This document shows positions 1 to 5,568 of a stretch of DNA of 5,568 bases, piece after piece (position 1 is the first letter of the stretch; every line of letters starts with the position of its first letter). Both the position numbers and the translations under genes were made by a program. The notes beneath the pieces were generated by a model, which searched no databases, was not told the DNA's origin, and worked only from the letters and a program-made list of their open reading frames with translations. The DNA is from Kiritimatiellia bacterium (GTDB lineage Bacteria; Verrucomicrobiota; Kiritimatiellia; RFP12; DVOR01), in NCBI GenBank assembly GCA_017548245.1, contig JAFYMU010000239.1:1-5568 (forward strand). Direction: 5' to 3'.

Positions 1-20
1 AAAGGACTTATTTTGGGGGT

Positions 21-159
21 GTGGCGAGATACAAACGACGGGATTGCATCCCGCATATGCGCCCATGGCGAAGCCACTGGGAATACCCTGCCAGTGGCGA
101 CAAACGACGGGATTGCATCCCGCATATGCGCCCATGGCGAAGCCACTGGAAATACCCTG
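21..159. repeat. Tandem 69-bp repeat, two copies, rich in palindromes
   Basis: Two copies of a 60-bp unit lie at 31-90 and 100-159. They differ at a single base (G at 81, A at 150) and are joined by a 9-bp linker, CCAGTGGCG, giving a 69-bp period. A partial linker (GTGGCGA, 21-27) precedes copy 1. Each unit contains back-to-back symmetric elements. In copy 1 these are a 6-bp hairpin CGGGAT-TGC-ATCCCG (39-53), a 10-bp perfect palindrome CGCATATGCG (52-61), CCATGG (63-68) and TGGC-GAA-GCCA (66-76). An 8-bp inverted repeat pairs GCCACTGG (73-80) with CCAGTGGC (91-98) across the junction into the linker. Copy 2 lacks the second arm of that last stem because the array ends there. The array lies about 30 bp past the tsaC stop codon, so it could be transcribed as the tsaC 3' end. 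I do not recognise the family; it resembles a REP-like extragenic palindromic element. Apart from it, 1-190 shows nothing I can name. Confidence 0.9.
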
Positions 160-165
160 CTCGCG

Positions 166-199
166 GTTGAATTAAGTTTTAATCGTAACCTCATTCAAC
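166..199 (-). other. Inverted repeat spanning the tsaC stop codon
   Basis: A 7-bp perfect inverted repeat, GTTGAAT (166-172) and ATTCAAC (193-199), encloses 20 bases and covers the last codons and TGA stop of tsaC. On the tsaC transcript it could form a weak hairpin. No T-tract follows the distal arm on the minus strand, so it does not qualify as a standard intrinsic terminator. It may be chance. Confidence 0.3.
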
Positions 200-799
200 G
201 GATTGCAAGATGGCTTGGGTTAAGGCACCGGGACGAAGGAGTTTGAGGTGGTTTTCGGCATCAATTTGGATAACCGTGGAGGCTTCGGCGGCTTGGATGG
301 TGCCTCCATCAATAATCATATCGACGGCGTTCACAATGGATTCTGGGATATCGCTGAGGGCGACTGCGGGTGGTTCGCCACTGATATTGACGCTGGTTGC
401 GCGGAGTGCGCCTCCACAGGCGGTGAGCAATTCTTGCAACGGGGCGTCTTGGGGAACGCGATAGCCCTCGGTTCGTCCATCGGTCGTATTGAGTACGGCG
501 GTTAAGGCACCGGGCCAAAAGCGGGCAATCGTTTCTGACGTGGGGGTTCGCACGGCACCATCTGCCCAAACGGCATCCACGGAGGCCATTAATAATTGAA
601 AGGGTTTGTCGCGATCGCGTTGTTTCATCTCGCGGATGCGATTGAGGGCATCGGGGAATTGGGGATGGCAAACCAGGCCGTAGACGGTGTCGGTGGGAAC
701 AATGGCCACCCCACCCTGCTTTAAGCGCGTGGCGAGTTGGGCCAAGGTTTGTTTTGAGTAAGTGCAGATCGGTGTCACGTTTGTGGGCTTTCGTCTCAT
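191..799 (-). CDS. tsaC: L-threonylcarbamoyladenylate synthase (TsaC/YrdC/Sua5 family)
   Basis: This 202-residue cytosolic enzyme of the YrdC fold uses L-threonine, bicarbonate and ATP to make threonylcarbamoyl-AMP, the donor that TsaB/TsaD/TsaE place on A37 of ANN-decoding tRNAs (t6A). Visible motifs are PTDTVYGL (35-42), the K-x-R pair K59/R61, FWPGALT (94-100), R114-x-P116, SVNISG (136-141, giving the S-x-N pair S136/N138), STV (174-176) and RPGAL (189-193). The K-R-S-N set expected of active TsaC/Sua5 proteins is present. The length fits the short TsaC form without the extra Sua5 C-terminal domain. The frame stays open upstream to 916, but residues before M40 of that frame look non-coding and AT-rich, so I place the start at ATG 799. 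No Shine-Dalgarno sequence precedes it. GTG seven codons further in is an alternative. The gene diverges from guaB. A YciO-type paralogue is the main alternative identity. Confidence 0.93.
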   Translation of the reverse strand: MRRKPTNVTPICTYSKQTLAQLATRLKQGGVAIVPTDTVYGLVCHPQFPDALNRIREMKQRDRDKPFQLLMASVDAVWADGAVRTPTSETIARFWPGALTAVLNTTDGRTEGYRVPQDAPLQELLTACGGALRATSVNISGEPPAVALSDIPESIVNAVDMIIDGGTIQAAEASTVIQIDAENHLKLLRPGALTQAILQSVE

Positions 800-813
800 A
801 TGGGGTTCGCGAA

Positions 814-819
814 TAGTAT
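814..819 (-). promoter_or_regulatory. Candidate -10 element for tsaC
   Basis: On the minus strand TATACT (819 to 814) matches the sigma70 -10 consensus at five of six positions. The region about 16-17 bases upstream (TGCGCT) is a poor -35 match. If it is used, transcription would begin around 806-808, leaving only about 8 bases before the tsaC ATG, which would be a nearly leaderless mRNA. A weaker alternative, GATAAT (902 to 897), would give a longer leader. Confidence 0.3.
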
Positions 820-969
820 AGCGCGATTTCGGGGAAAGCGCATTTATTATTTTTACTTTAGGAATGGCGACTTTTCGCTTTTCTGTCTTAAAATCAATTA
901 TCCTATTGACAATCAAGGAGTTAAACCGATTTTCTAGATTTTTGCAACGGCGCAGATGAAAGGTTTTTC

Positions 970-1000
970 TTGTAAAAAGTGTAGAATTTTGCTATATAAT
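970..1000 (+). promoter_or_regulatory. Probable sigma70 promoter of guaB
   Basis: TTGTAA (970-975) serves as a -35 box. It is followed after 17 bases by TATATA (993-998) with an extended -10 TG at 990-991, or after 19 bases by a perfect TATAAT (995-1000). Either reading puts the transcription start near 1005-1008, about 25 bases ahead of the guaB ATG. The rest of the divergent region (800-969) is AT-rich. It shows no riboswitch-like or operator-like structure that I can identify. Confidence 0.6.
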
Positions 1001-1019
1001 ATAAGGAAAGCGATTTAAC

Positions 1020-1025
1020 AAGGAG
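1020..1025 (+). promoter_or_regulatory. guaB ribosome binding site
   Basis: AAGGAG (1020-1025) is a near-perfect Shine-Dalgarno sequence. It sits 6 bases before the ATG at 1032 and 9 bases before the adjacent in-frame ATG at 1035, so either could be the true start. It is the only strong Shine-Dalgarno sequence placed before a start codon in the window. Confidence 0.8.
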
Positions 1026-1031
1026 CTTCCC

Positions 1032-2528
1032 ATGATGAATGAGTATTTGACACGTTTTATGGATCAATTTCCCTTTGAAGGTTTGACCTATGACGATGTG
1101 ACGCTCGTCACGCAGTATGCTGATTTTCTTCCCGATGAAACCTCTCTCAAGACCCGTTTGACGAGCCGTATTGAGATGAATATCCCGTTCGTCTCCGCAG
1201 CAATGGATACGGTGACGGAGGCCCCCATGGCCATCGCAATGGCATTGGCTGGTGGTATTGGTGTGATTCACAAGAACCTCACCGAAGAAGAACAAGCGGC
1301 TCAGGTGGCTCGTGTTAAGCACTATTTAAATGGTTTAATTGAACGCCCGATTTGCTTCCACGCGAATGAAGACGTGAGCTACTTGCTCTCTGAAAAGCGT
1401 CGTCGCGGTTTGAAGTTCGGCGGTTTCCCCATTTTGGACGACCAGGATCGTTTGGTCGGCATGGTGGCTAGCTCGGATATCCGTTATTGCAATCGCGCAA
1501 CGGATAAGCTCGCCGACATCATGACGAAGGCTACGGTCACCGCAACGCCCGGCACCTCTCTTGAAGAGGCTTACAAGATCATGCGCGAACACAAGATCGG
1601 TAAGTTGCCGTTGGTGGACAAGGATGGTAAGTTGGCTGGCCTCTACTCCTTCACGGACGTGCAGCAGTTGATTGAGAACAAGCATCCTGCTTACAACCGT
1701 GATGCCAAGCACCGTTTGCGCGTTTCGGCTTCGGTCTCGGGTGGTTCGGGCGATTACCAGCGTATGGAACGTTTGGCCGCTGAAGAAGTGGACGTCGTGG
1801 TGGTGGACTCTGCCCATGGTCACACCAAGGGTATCATCGACATGGTGAAGTGGATTGTTAAGAACTATCCCGAAATTGACGTCATCGCCGGTAACATTGC
1901 GACCTCGGAAGCTGCTATCGCGTTGCGCGATGCGGGTGCACACGCTGTCAAGGTCGGTATCGGTCCGGGCTCCATCTGCACCACGCGTGTGGTCTGCGGC
2001 GTTGGTATCCCTCAGTTGACGGCCATCTACAATGCGCGCAAGGCATTGCAGGGTTCGATCCCCGTCATTGGCGACGGTGGTATCAAGCTTTCGGGCGACG
2101 TGCCGAAGGCCATCGTGGCAGGTGCCGACAGCGTGATGTTGGGTTCCGTGTTGGCAGGTACCGAAGAATCGCCCGGCGAAAAGATTATCAGCGGTGGCCG
2201 TCAGTACGTGGCCTATCGCGGCATGGGTTCGCTCGGTGCGCTTAAGAACGGTAAGGGTTCGCGCGCTCGTTACTTCCAGGACAACGAAGCGGAAGACGAT
2301 TTGGTGCCTCAGGGTATCGAAGGTATGGTCCCCTACTCGGGTCCTGCCCATCGCATCATGACGCAGTTCTGCGGTGGCTTGAGCGCTTCGCTCGGTTACT
2401 GCGGTTGCCGCACGATTGCCGAACTCCAGGAAAAGGGCAAGTTCTACCGCGTGACCGCCAATGGTGTGCGTGAGGCTCACCCGCACGACATCACCATCAC
2501 GAAGGAAGCCCCGAACTATCGCACCTAA
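1032..2528 (+). CDS. guaB: Inosine-5'-monophosphate dehydrogenase
   Basis: IMP dehydrogenase oxidises IMP to XMP with NAD+, the committed step of guanine nucleotide synthesis; it works as a cytosolic tetramer or octamer. The 498-residue product has the expected length. It shows the N-terminal TIM-barrel start (LTYDDVTLV, 18-26), a two-domain CBS (Bateman) insert at roughly 104-215, and the dinucleotide/IMP region with DSAHGH (259-264). The catalytic loop is GPGSICTTR (311-319) with nucleophile Cys316. GDGGI (347-351) is in place, as is the flap R413-Y414 within ARYFQ that acts as the base. The C-terminal tail [17 protein letters not shown] is typical and carries the potassium-site region. Two adjacent ATGs (1032 and 1035) follow a good ribosome binding site. 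Every lysine codon I checked is AAG, consistent with high expression. guaA is not adjacent in this window. Confidence 0.98.
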   Translation: MMNEYLTRFMDQFPFEGLTYDDVTLVTQYADFLPDETSLKTRLTSRIEMNIPFVSAAMDTVTEAPMAIAMALAGGIGVIHKNLTEEEQAAQVARVKHYLNGLIERPICFHANEDVSYLLSEKRRRGLKFGGFPILDDQDRLVGMVASSDIRYCNRATDKLADIMTKATVTATPGTSLEEAYKIMREHKIGKLPLVDKDGKLAGLYSFTDVQQLIENKHPAYNRDAKHRLRVSASVSGGSGDYQRMERLAAEEVDVVVVDSAHGHTKGIIDMVKWIVKNYPEIDVIAGNIATSEAAIALRDAGAHAVKVGIGPGSICTTRVVCGVGIPQLTAIYNARKALQGSIPVIGDGGIKLSGDVPKAIVAGADSVMLGSVLAGTEESPGEKIISGGRQYVAYRGMGSLGALKNGKGSRARYFQDNEAEDDLVPQGIEGMVPYSGPAHRIMTQFCGGLSASLGYCGCRTIAELQEKGKFYRVTANGVREAHPHDITITKEAPNYRT

Positions 2529-2542
2529 GCTTCCTTAAAAAA

Positions 2543-2581
2543 ACAGGTCTGGGGTGCACGCGCCCCAGACTGTCGTTTTTT
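2543..2581 (+). terminator. Intrinsic terminator after guaB
   Basis: A perfect 8-bp stem, GTCTGGGG (2547-2554) with CCCCAGAC (2563-2570), can gain two inner pairs and, with one bulged G, three outer pairs (ACA/TGT). A T-tract follows at 2576-2581. An A-tract (2537-2543) on the other side could allow weak activity in the reverse direction. It begins about 15 bases after the guaB stop. Confidence 0.92.
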
Positions 2582-2612
2582 CTTCCACCCCGTTTTCCAT
2601 AAGGCTTTTTTC

Positions 2613-3488
2613 ATGTCCGAGCAACCATTATCCCTCGAAGAAGCAGCAGCCCGCATCAAGGTGAAGGCGCCTATTGCCCCCATCGTTCAACCGCAAGCGG
2701 AGACGCCGATTCTTGAAGTGAATGATTTGAACACGTGGTTCCCGATTAAGAAGGGTATCTTTGCACGTACGGCTGGCTATGTAAAGGCCGTGAATGGCGT
2801 GACCTTCTCGATGAAGGCGGGTGAAACCCTCGGCGTGGTGGGCGAATCGGGTTGCGGTAAGAGTACCCTTTCGCGTACCATTCTCCGTTTGGAAAAGGCG
2901 CACAGCGGTTCGGTCCGTTTCATGGGCAAGGATGTCTTTGCGATGAAGGGTCCCGAACTCCAGCAGTACCGTCGCGACATGCAGGTGGTCTTCCAGGATC
3001 CGCATGCAACGTTGAACCCGCGTCACTCGATTTTGGACATCTTGACCGAAGGCCTCTTGGTGCACGGTATGATTAAGCCGAACGAAGCACAGGACAAGGC
3101 CGCCGAACTCTTGATGGACGTGGGCTTGCAGCCTGATGCTATGCACCGTTATCCGCACGCCTTCTCCGGTGGTCAGCGTCAGCGTATCTGCATTGCACGT
3201 GCAATTGCGTTGAAGCCCAAGATGATTATTTGCGACGAAGCCGTTTCGGCACTTGACCTTTCGATTCGCGCGCAGGTCTTGAACCTCTTGATGGAACTCA
3301 AGGATAAGTACAGCTTGGCCTACCTCTTCATCACCCACGATATCGGTGTGGTTGAACACATCGCTGACAACATCATCGTGATGTACAAGGGTGAAATTGT
3401 CGAACGTGGCCCTGCGACTGACGTCCTCTTAAACCCGCAAGAAGCGTACACGCAACGTTTAATTTCGGCAGTGCCGCGAATCGGTTAA
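2613..3488 (+). CDS. Oligopeptide/dipeptide ABC transporter ATPase (OppF/DppF type)
   Basis: This is the ATP-hydrolysing subunit that would sit on the inner face of the membrane and drive uptake of peptides (or nickel or another OppF-family substrate). The 291-residue product has Walker A GESGCGKST (77-85), Q-loop Gln128 in VFQDP, signature FSGGQRQR (184-191), Walker B MIICDEA (204-210) with catalytic Glu209, D-loop SALD (212-215) and switch His242. The core start ILEVNDLNTWFPIKKG and the C-terminal YTQRLISAVP are typical of OppF/DppF. DEA replaces the usual DEP after Walker B. About 30 residues precede the normal family start, rich in Ala, Pro and Glu. A weak AAGG lies 8 bases before the ATG. 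No permease, binding protein or partner ATPase (OppD/DppD) is adjacent, so the substrate cannot be assigned. Every lysine codon I checked is AAG, as in guaB, suggesting strong expression. Confidence 0.93.
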   Translation: MSEQPLSLEEAAARIKVKAPIAPIVQPQAETPILEVNDLNTWFPIKKGIFARTAGYVKAVNGVTFSMKAGETLGVVGESGCGKSTLSRTILRLEKAHSGSVRFMGKDVFAMKGPELQQYRRDMQVVFQDPHATLNPRHSILDILTEGLLVHGMIKPNEAQDKAAELLMDVGLQPDAMHRYPHAFSGGQRQRICIARAIALKPKMIICDEAVSALDLSIRAQVLNLLMELKDKYSLAYLFITHDIGVVEHIADNIIVMYKGEIVERGPATDVLLNPQEAYTQRLISAVPRIG

Positions 3489-3500
3489 ACCGCTTTATTC

Positions 3501-3529
3501 GAAGACCCGTTTTTAGGCGGGTCTTTTTT
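3501..3529 (+). terminator. Intrinsic terminator after the ABC ATPase gene
   Basis: AAGACCCG (3502-3509) pairs perfectly with CGGGTCTT (3518-3525) around an 8-base loop, and the T-tract runs to 3529. It starts 12 bases after the ATPase gene stop and ends only 13 bases before the alr ATG. A second small palindrome, CGGTT-A-AACCG (3482-3492), covers the stop codon just upstream. Confidence 0.93.
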
Positions 3530-3542
3530 CGCTCTCCTCACC

Positions 3543-4652
3543 ATGCAACATCGCGTTGTTCTTACGATTGATCTCAAACAGCTGGGTGAAAACTACCAAG
3601 CCGTTTGTGGCATTGTTGCGCCCAGTGACGTAATGCCCGTGCTCAAGGCCAATGCCTATGGTTTGGGCGTGGCCCCTATTGCCCAAGCGCTCGTAGCGGC
3701 AGGTGCCTCACGCATTGCGGTGGCCGAACCCTTTGAAGCGCTGCAACTCGTGAACCTCAACGTTCCTGTTCAAATCCTCAGTGGCATTTTGCCTGACGAG
3801 ATTGACGAGATGGTAGCGCACGGGATTGTGTTGCCGGTGGTGTCCTTTGAGAGCGCACAACAACTCTCTGCGGCGGCCTGTGCCCAACAGACCACCGCCA
3901 AGGTGCACATCAAACTTGACACCGGCATGGGACGCGCGGGCATCCATTGGACAGAAGCTGAAACCGTGCTCGCCCAGATGGCAACCTTGCCCGGGCTTGA
4001 ATTTGAAGGTATCTTCACCCATTTCCCCTTGGCTTACGAACAGGGTTCGGACTTTACCGACATCCAAGTGAAGCGTTTTTGCACGATTTTGGCAACTGCT
4101 GAAAGCCTGGGTTACCACTTTAAATATATCCACGCGGCCAATTCGGACGCCATCAACAATGCCTTGATTACCTGCCAAGCACCGTTCAATTTGGTGCGTT
4201 GTGGCATTAACCTCCATGGCGCCTTTGATGCGGCAGGATCGCTGCGTGTACCGTTGAAGCCCGTGCTTCAGATGACGACCCGTTTGGCCCAGGTGCGCAC
4301 CCTCCCCGCAGGAACGCCGATAGGCTATGGGCACACCTTTAAGACCCAAGCGCCGATGCGCGTGGGAACGGTTTGTGCGGGCTATGCCGATGGTTTGCCG
4401 TTGGCCCTTTCCAATCGTGGCACGGTGATTATTCGCGGTGTGGAAGTGCCGATTATTGGGCGTATTTCGATGGACTACCTGACGGTTTGCTTGGACACTG
4501 TGCCCGAAGCGACCACAGGCGATTGTGTGACGTTGTTGGGACGTGATGGTGACGCGGAGACTCAAGTCGATACATGGGCCAAACTCAAGGGCACCCATGC
4601 CTACGACATTATTTGTTCGATTGGGTCGCGCGTCGAACGCCGTTGCGTCTAA
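3543..4652 (+). CDS. alr: Alanine racemase (PLP-dependent)
   Basis: Alanine racemase interconverts L- and D-alanine in the cytosol, supplying D-alanine for peptidoglycan. The 369-residue product has the fold-type III barrel followed by the C-terminal beta domain, and its length is normal. The PLP lysine is Lys35 in VLKANAYGLG. Other visible active-site positions are Arg131 (TGMGRAG), His160, the serine in AANSDA (201), Arg219 (VRCGINLHG), the second catalytic base Tyr262 (GYGHTF), Tyr281 and Met310-Asp311 (GRISMDY). INLHG replaces the more usual I-x-LYG. The family's N-terminal strand begins right at residue 3, which fixes ATG 3543 as the start, yet no Shine-Dalgarno sequence is visible in the 13 bases after the preceding terminator. 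The stop lies three bases from the convergent ung stop. AAA and AAG lysine codons are mixed, unlike the two genes upstream. Confidence 0.97.
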   Translation: MQHRVVLTIDLKQLGENYQAVCGIVAPSDVMPVLKANAYGLGVAPIAQALVAAGASRIAVAEPFEALQLVNLNVPVQILSGILPDEIDEMVAHGIVLPVVSFESAQQLSAAACAQQTTAKVHIKLDTGMGRAGIHWTEAETVLAQMATLPGLEFEGIFTHFPLAYEQGSDFTDIQVKRFCTILATAESLGYHFKYIHAANSDAINNALITCQAPFNLVRCGINLHGAFDAAGSLRVPLKPVLQMTTRLAQVRTLPAGTPIGYGHTFKTQAPMRVGTVCAGYADGLPLALSNRGTVIIRGVEVPIIGRISMDYLTVCLDTVPEATTGDCVTLLGRDGDAETQVDTWAKLKGTHAYDIICSIGSRVERRCV

Positions 4653-4655
4653 GTT

Positions 4656-5306
4656 TTACCACTGAATGGGTGTGCGACCGTGGGCCACAAGATAATTGTT
4701 GGCCGCGGAGAAGTGACGACAGCCGAAGAACCCATTCCACGCAGAGAGCGGAGAAGGATGGGCGGCGGTAAGCACGAGATGTTTGGATTCGTCAATCAAC
4801 GCCCGTTTCGCCTTGGCTTTAGCTCCCCACAAGAGGAAGACCACGTGCTGTTGTTTTTCGGCAACGGCGCGAATGACGGCGTCGGTAAAGGCCTCCCACC
4901 CCTTGCCTGCGTGCGACAACGGTGCACCGGCACGAACGGTCAGAATGGCATTTAATAAGAGAACGCCCTGACGCGCCCACGGGGTTAAGTCGCCCCCTTG
5001 GATATGCGATTCGCCAACATCAGTTTTGATTTCGGTGAGCATATTGCGCAAGGATGGCGGCGGCGCAACGGGATGTTGAACGGAAAAGGCCAAGCCATGG
5101 GCGTGACCCGGCGTGGGATAAGGGTCTTGGCCCAAGATGACGACACGCGTTTCGGCCAAAGAACACAATTGGAGCGCCGAATAGATGGTGTCTTGGGGCG
5201 GCAAAACGTGTTCGGTAGCGTAAATCGTCTTTACAAAGGCTTGCAAGTCCGCAAATTCAGGTTTCGCGATGAAGTCCGCGAGTGCCTCACGCCAATCCGT
5301 TTTCAT
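4656..5306 (-). CDS. ung: Uracil-DNA glycosylase, family 1
   Basis: This enzyme removes uracil from DNA to start base excision repair after cytosine deamination or dUTP incorporation. The 216-residue product is slightly shorter than the E. coli enzyme. The motifs run in order: catalytic water loop GQDPYP (59-64, Asp61), HGLAFSV with stacking Phe74, proline-rich loop PPPSLRNM (82-89), LLLNA with uracil-reading Asn119, WGAKAK (160-165), and the minor-groove intercalation loop HPSPLS (183-188, His183, Leu187), followed by FFGCRHFSAAN. The frame is open upstream to 5462, but that part only shadows the overlapping gene. I therefore start at ATG 5306, just before MKTDW, which suits the family. No Shine-Dalgarno sequence is seen. 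The 20-bp overlap with the upstream gene suggests translational coupling, and a GTG sits directly before the ATG. Confidence 0.96.
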   Translation of the reverse strand: MKTDWREALADFIAKPEFADLQAFVKTIYATEHVLPPQDTIYSALQLCSLAETRVVILGQDPYPTPGHAHGLAFSVQHPVAPPPSLRNMLTEIKTDVGESHIQGGDLTPWARQGVLLLNAILTVRAGAPLSHAGKGWEAFTDAVIRAVAEKQQHVVFLLWGAKAKAKRALIDESKHLVLTAAHPSPLSAWNGFFGCRHFSAANNYLVAHGRTPIQW

Positions 5307-5568
5307 CACACTGTTGTTTGTATTCGGGGTTCTTGATTTCAAAGGGCGAACGCAAGGCCTCTTTGAGGTCAAAGACATTGTCAAAGTCTTCCAAAGAATC
5401 CTCTTCGGTCTTTCCAAAGCAACCGACAGCGATGAGATTGTAGACGAGATGGCCAATGTCAATCGTGGCGTGGATGTTTAGATCGGCGGCGATATCATAG
5501 GCAAAGGGGCCAAACTCCTCGAGCATGTAATCACGAAAGCCCTCGGCAAGTTGTTGGCCAGAGACGTG
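5287..5568 (-). CDS. Minf_1886-family protein of unknown function (C-terminal part)
   Basis: The frame enters at the right edge and gives 93 visible residues ending at TGA 5289-5287; the N-terminus lies outside the window. The first visible block, HVSGQQLAEGFRDY, runs into LEEFGPFAYD, then DIGHLVYNLI, FGKTEEDSLEDFDNVFD and a final EALRSPF. This order of blocks matches what I recall of the Minf_1886 family (TIGR04138), a roughly 130-150 residue protein found in Planctomycetes and Verrucomicrobia with no known function. I identify it from memory of the motif pattern, not from a search. It is acidic, with no membrane segment or signal in the visible part. Its last 20 bases overlap the start of ung in another frame, so the two probably share one transcript. 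The ATG at 5526 is internal, since conserved sequence continues upstream of it. Confidence 0.8.
   Translation of the reverse strand, partial: HVSGQQLAEGFRDYMLEEFGPFAYDIAADLNIHATIDIGHLVYNLIAVGCFGKTEEDSLEDFDNVFDLKEALRSPFEIKNPEYKQQCDENGLA

Noticed and set aside
31..159. Possible short CRISPR array
   Set aside because: The repeated unit is 60 bp and the intervening stretch only 9 bp. There are just two copies, no variable spacers and no cas genes.
13..246. Plus-strand open frame through the tandem repeat encoding a duplicated 23-residue peptide
   Set aside because: The 69-bp period keeps any frame open. The start would be TTG without a ribosome binding site, and the frame runs into tsaC on the opposite strand. 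Several frames are open through the repeat on both strands, so openness is not evidence of coding.
610..619. CGCGATCGCG palindrome resembling a cyanobacterial HIP1 site
   Set aside because: It occurs once, inside the tsaC coding sequence, and is easily explained by chance.
800..916. Upstream extension of tsaC to the ATG at 916
   Set aside because: The extra residues do not resemble the family N-terminus, the base composition is AT-rich like the intergenic DNA, and the protein would be unusually long.
906..920. TTGACA (906-911) and AAGGAG (915-920) in the divergent region
   Set aside because: No acceptable -10 box lies 16-19 bases after the TTGACA, and no start codon follows the AAGGAG at a usable distance. 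The better guaB signals are further downstream.
1335..2486. Long minus-strand open frame inside guaB
   Set aside because: It is the antisense shadow of a codon-biased gene; its translation is rich in His, Arg and Thr with no recognisable domain.
5307..5462. N-terminal extension of Ung in the same frame
   Set aside because: The residues show no similarity to Ung N-termini, and this DNA encodes the conserved C-terminal part of the Minf_1886-like protein in another frame.

Overview
The window is an ordinary stretch of bacterial chromosome of moderate GC content. It holds six protein genes, almost all housekeeping, packed tightly together, plus a short palindrome-rich tandem repeat at the left edge. 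The best taxonomic clue is the gene fragment at the right edge. Its conserved blocks match, from memory, the uncharacterised Minf_1886 family (TIGR04138), which is known mainly from Planctomycetes and Verrucomicrobia. I therefore infer a member of the PVC group, perhaps a Verrucomicrobiota or Kiritimatiellota lineage. The other genes are too universal to narrow this down.

Layout. Positions 1-190 carry two near-identical 60-bp repeat copies (period 69 bp) rich in perfect inverted repeats, lying just past the 3' end of tsaC. tsaC (minus strand, 799 to 191) encodes the enzyme that makes threonylcarbamoyl-AMP for the tRNA t6A modification. A 232-bp AT-rich divergent region (800-1031) separates it from guaB and contains a convincing guaB promoter and ribosome binding site. 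guaB (1032-2528, IMP dehydrogenase), an orphan oppF/dppF-type peptide ABC transporter ATPase (2613-3488) and alr (3543-4652, alanine racemase) then run on the plus strand. A clear intrinsic terminator follows each of guaB and the ATPase gene, and the next start codon lies only 13-31 bases beyond the T-tract. On the minus strand, entering from the right edge, the Minf_1886-like fragment (5568 to 5287) overlaps ung (5306 to 4656, uracil-DNA glycosylase) by 20 bp. ung converges on alr with only three bases between the stop codons.

How the genes relate. They do not form one pathway: tRNA modification, GMP synthesis, peptide uptake, cell-wall D-alanine supply and DNA repair are represented. Every lysine codon I checked in guaB and in the ATPase gene is AAG, while tsaC, alr and ung mix AAA and AAG. 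This suggests that the first two are strongly expressed. The Minf_1886-like gene and ung look translationally coupled.

I found no clear new multi-gene system. The items most worth a second look are the hairpin-dense repeat, the coupling of an uncharacterised PVC family protein to ung, and the placement of terminators immediately before start codons.
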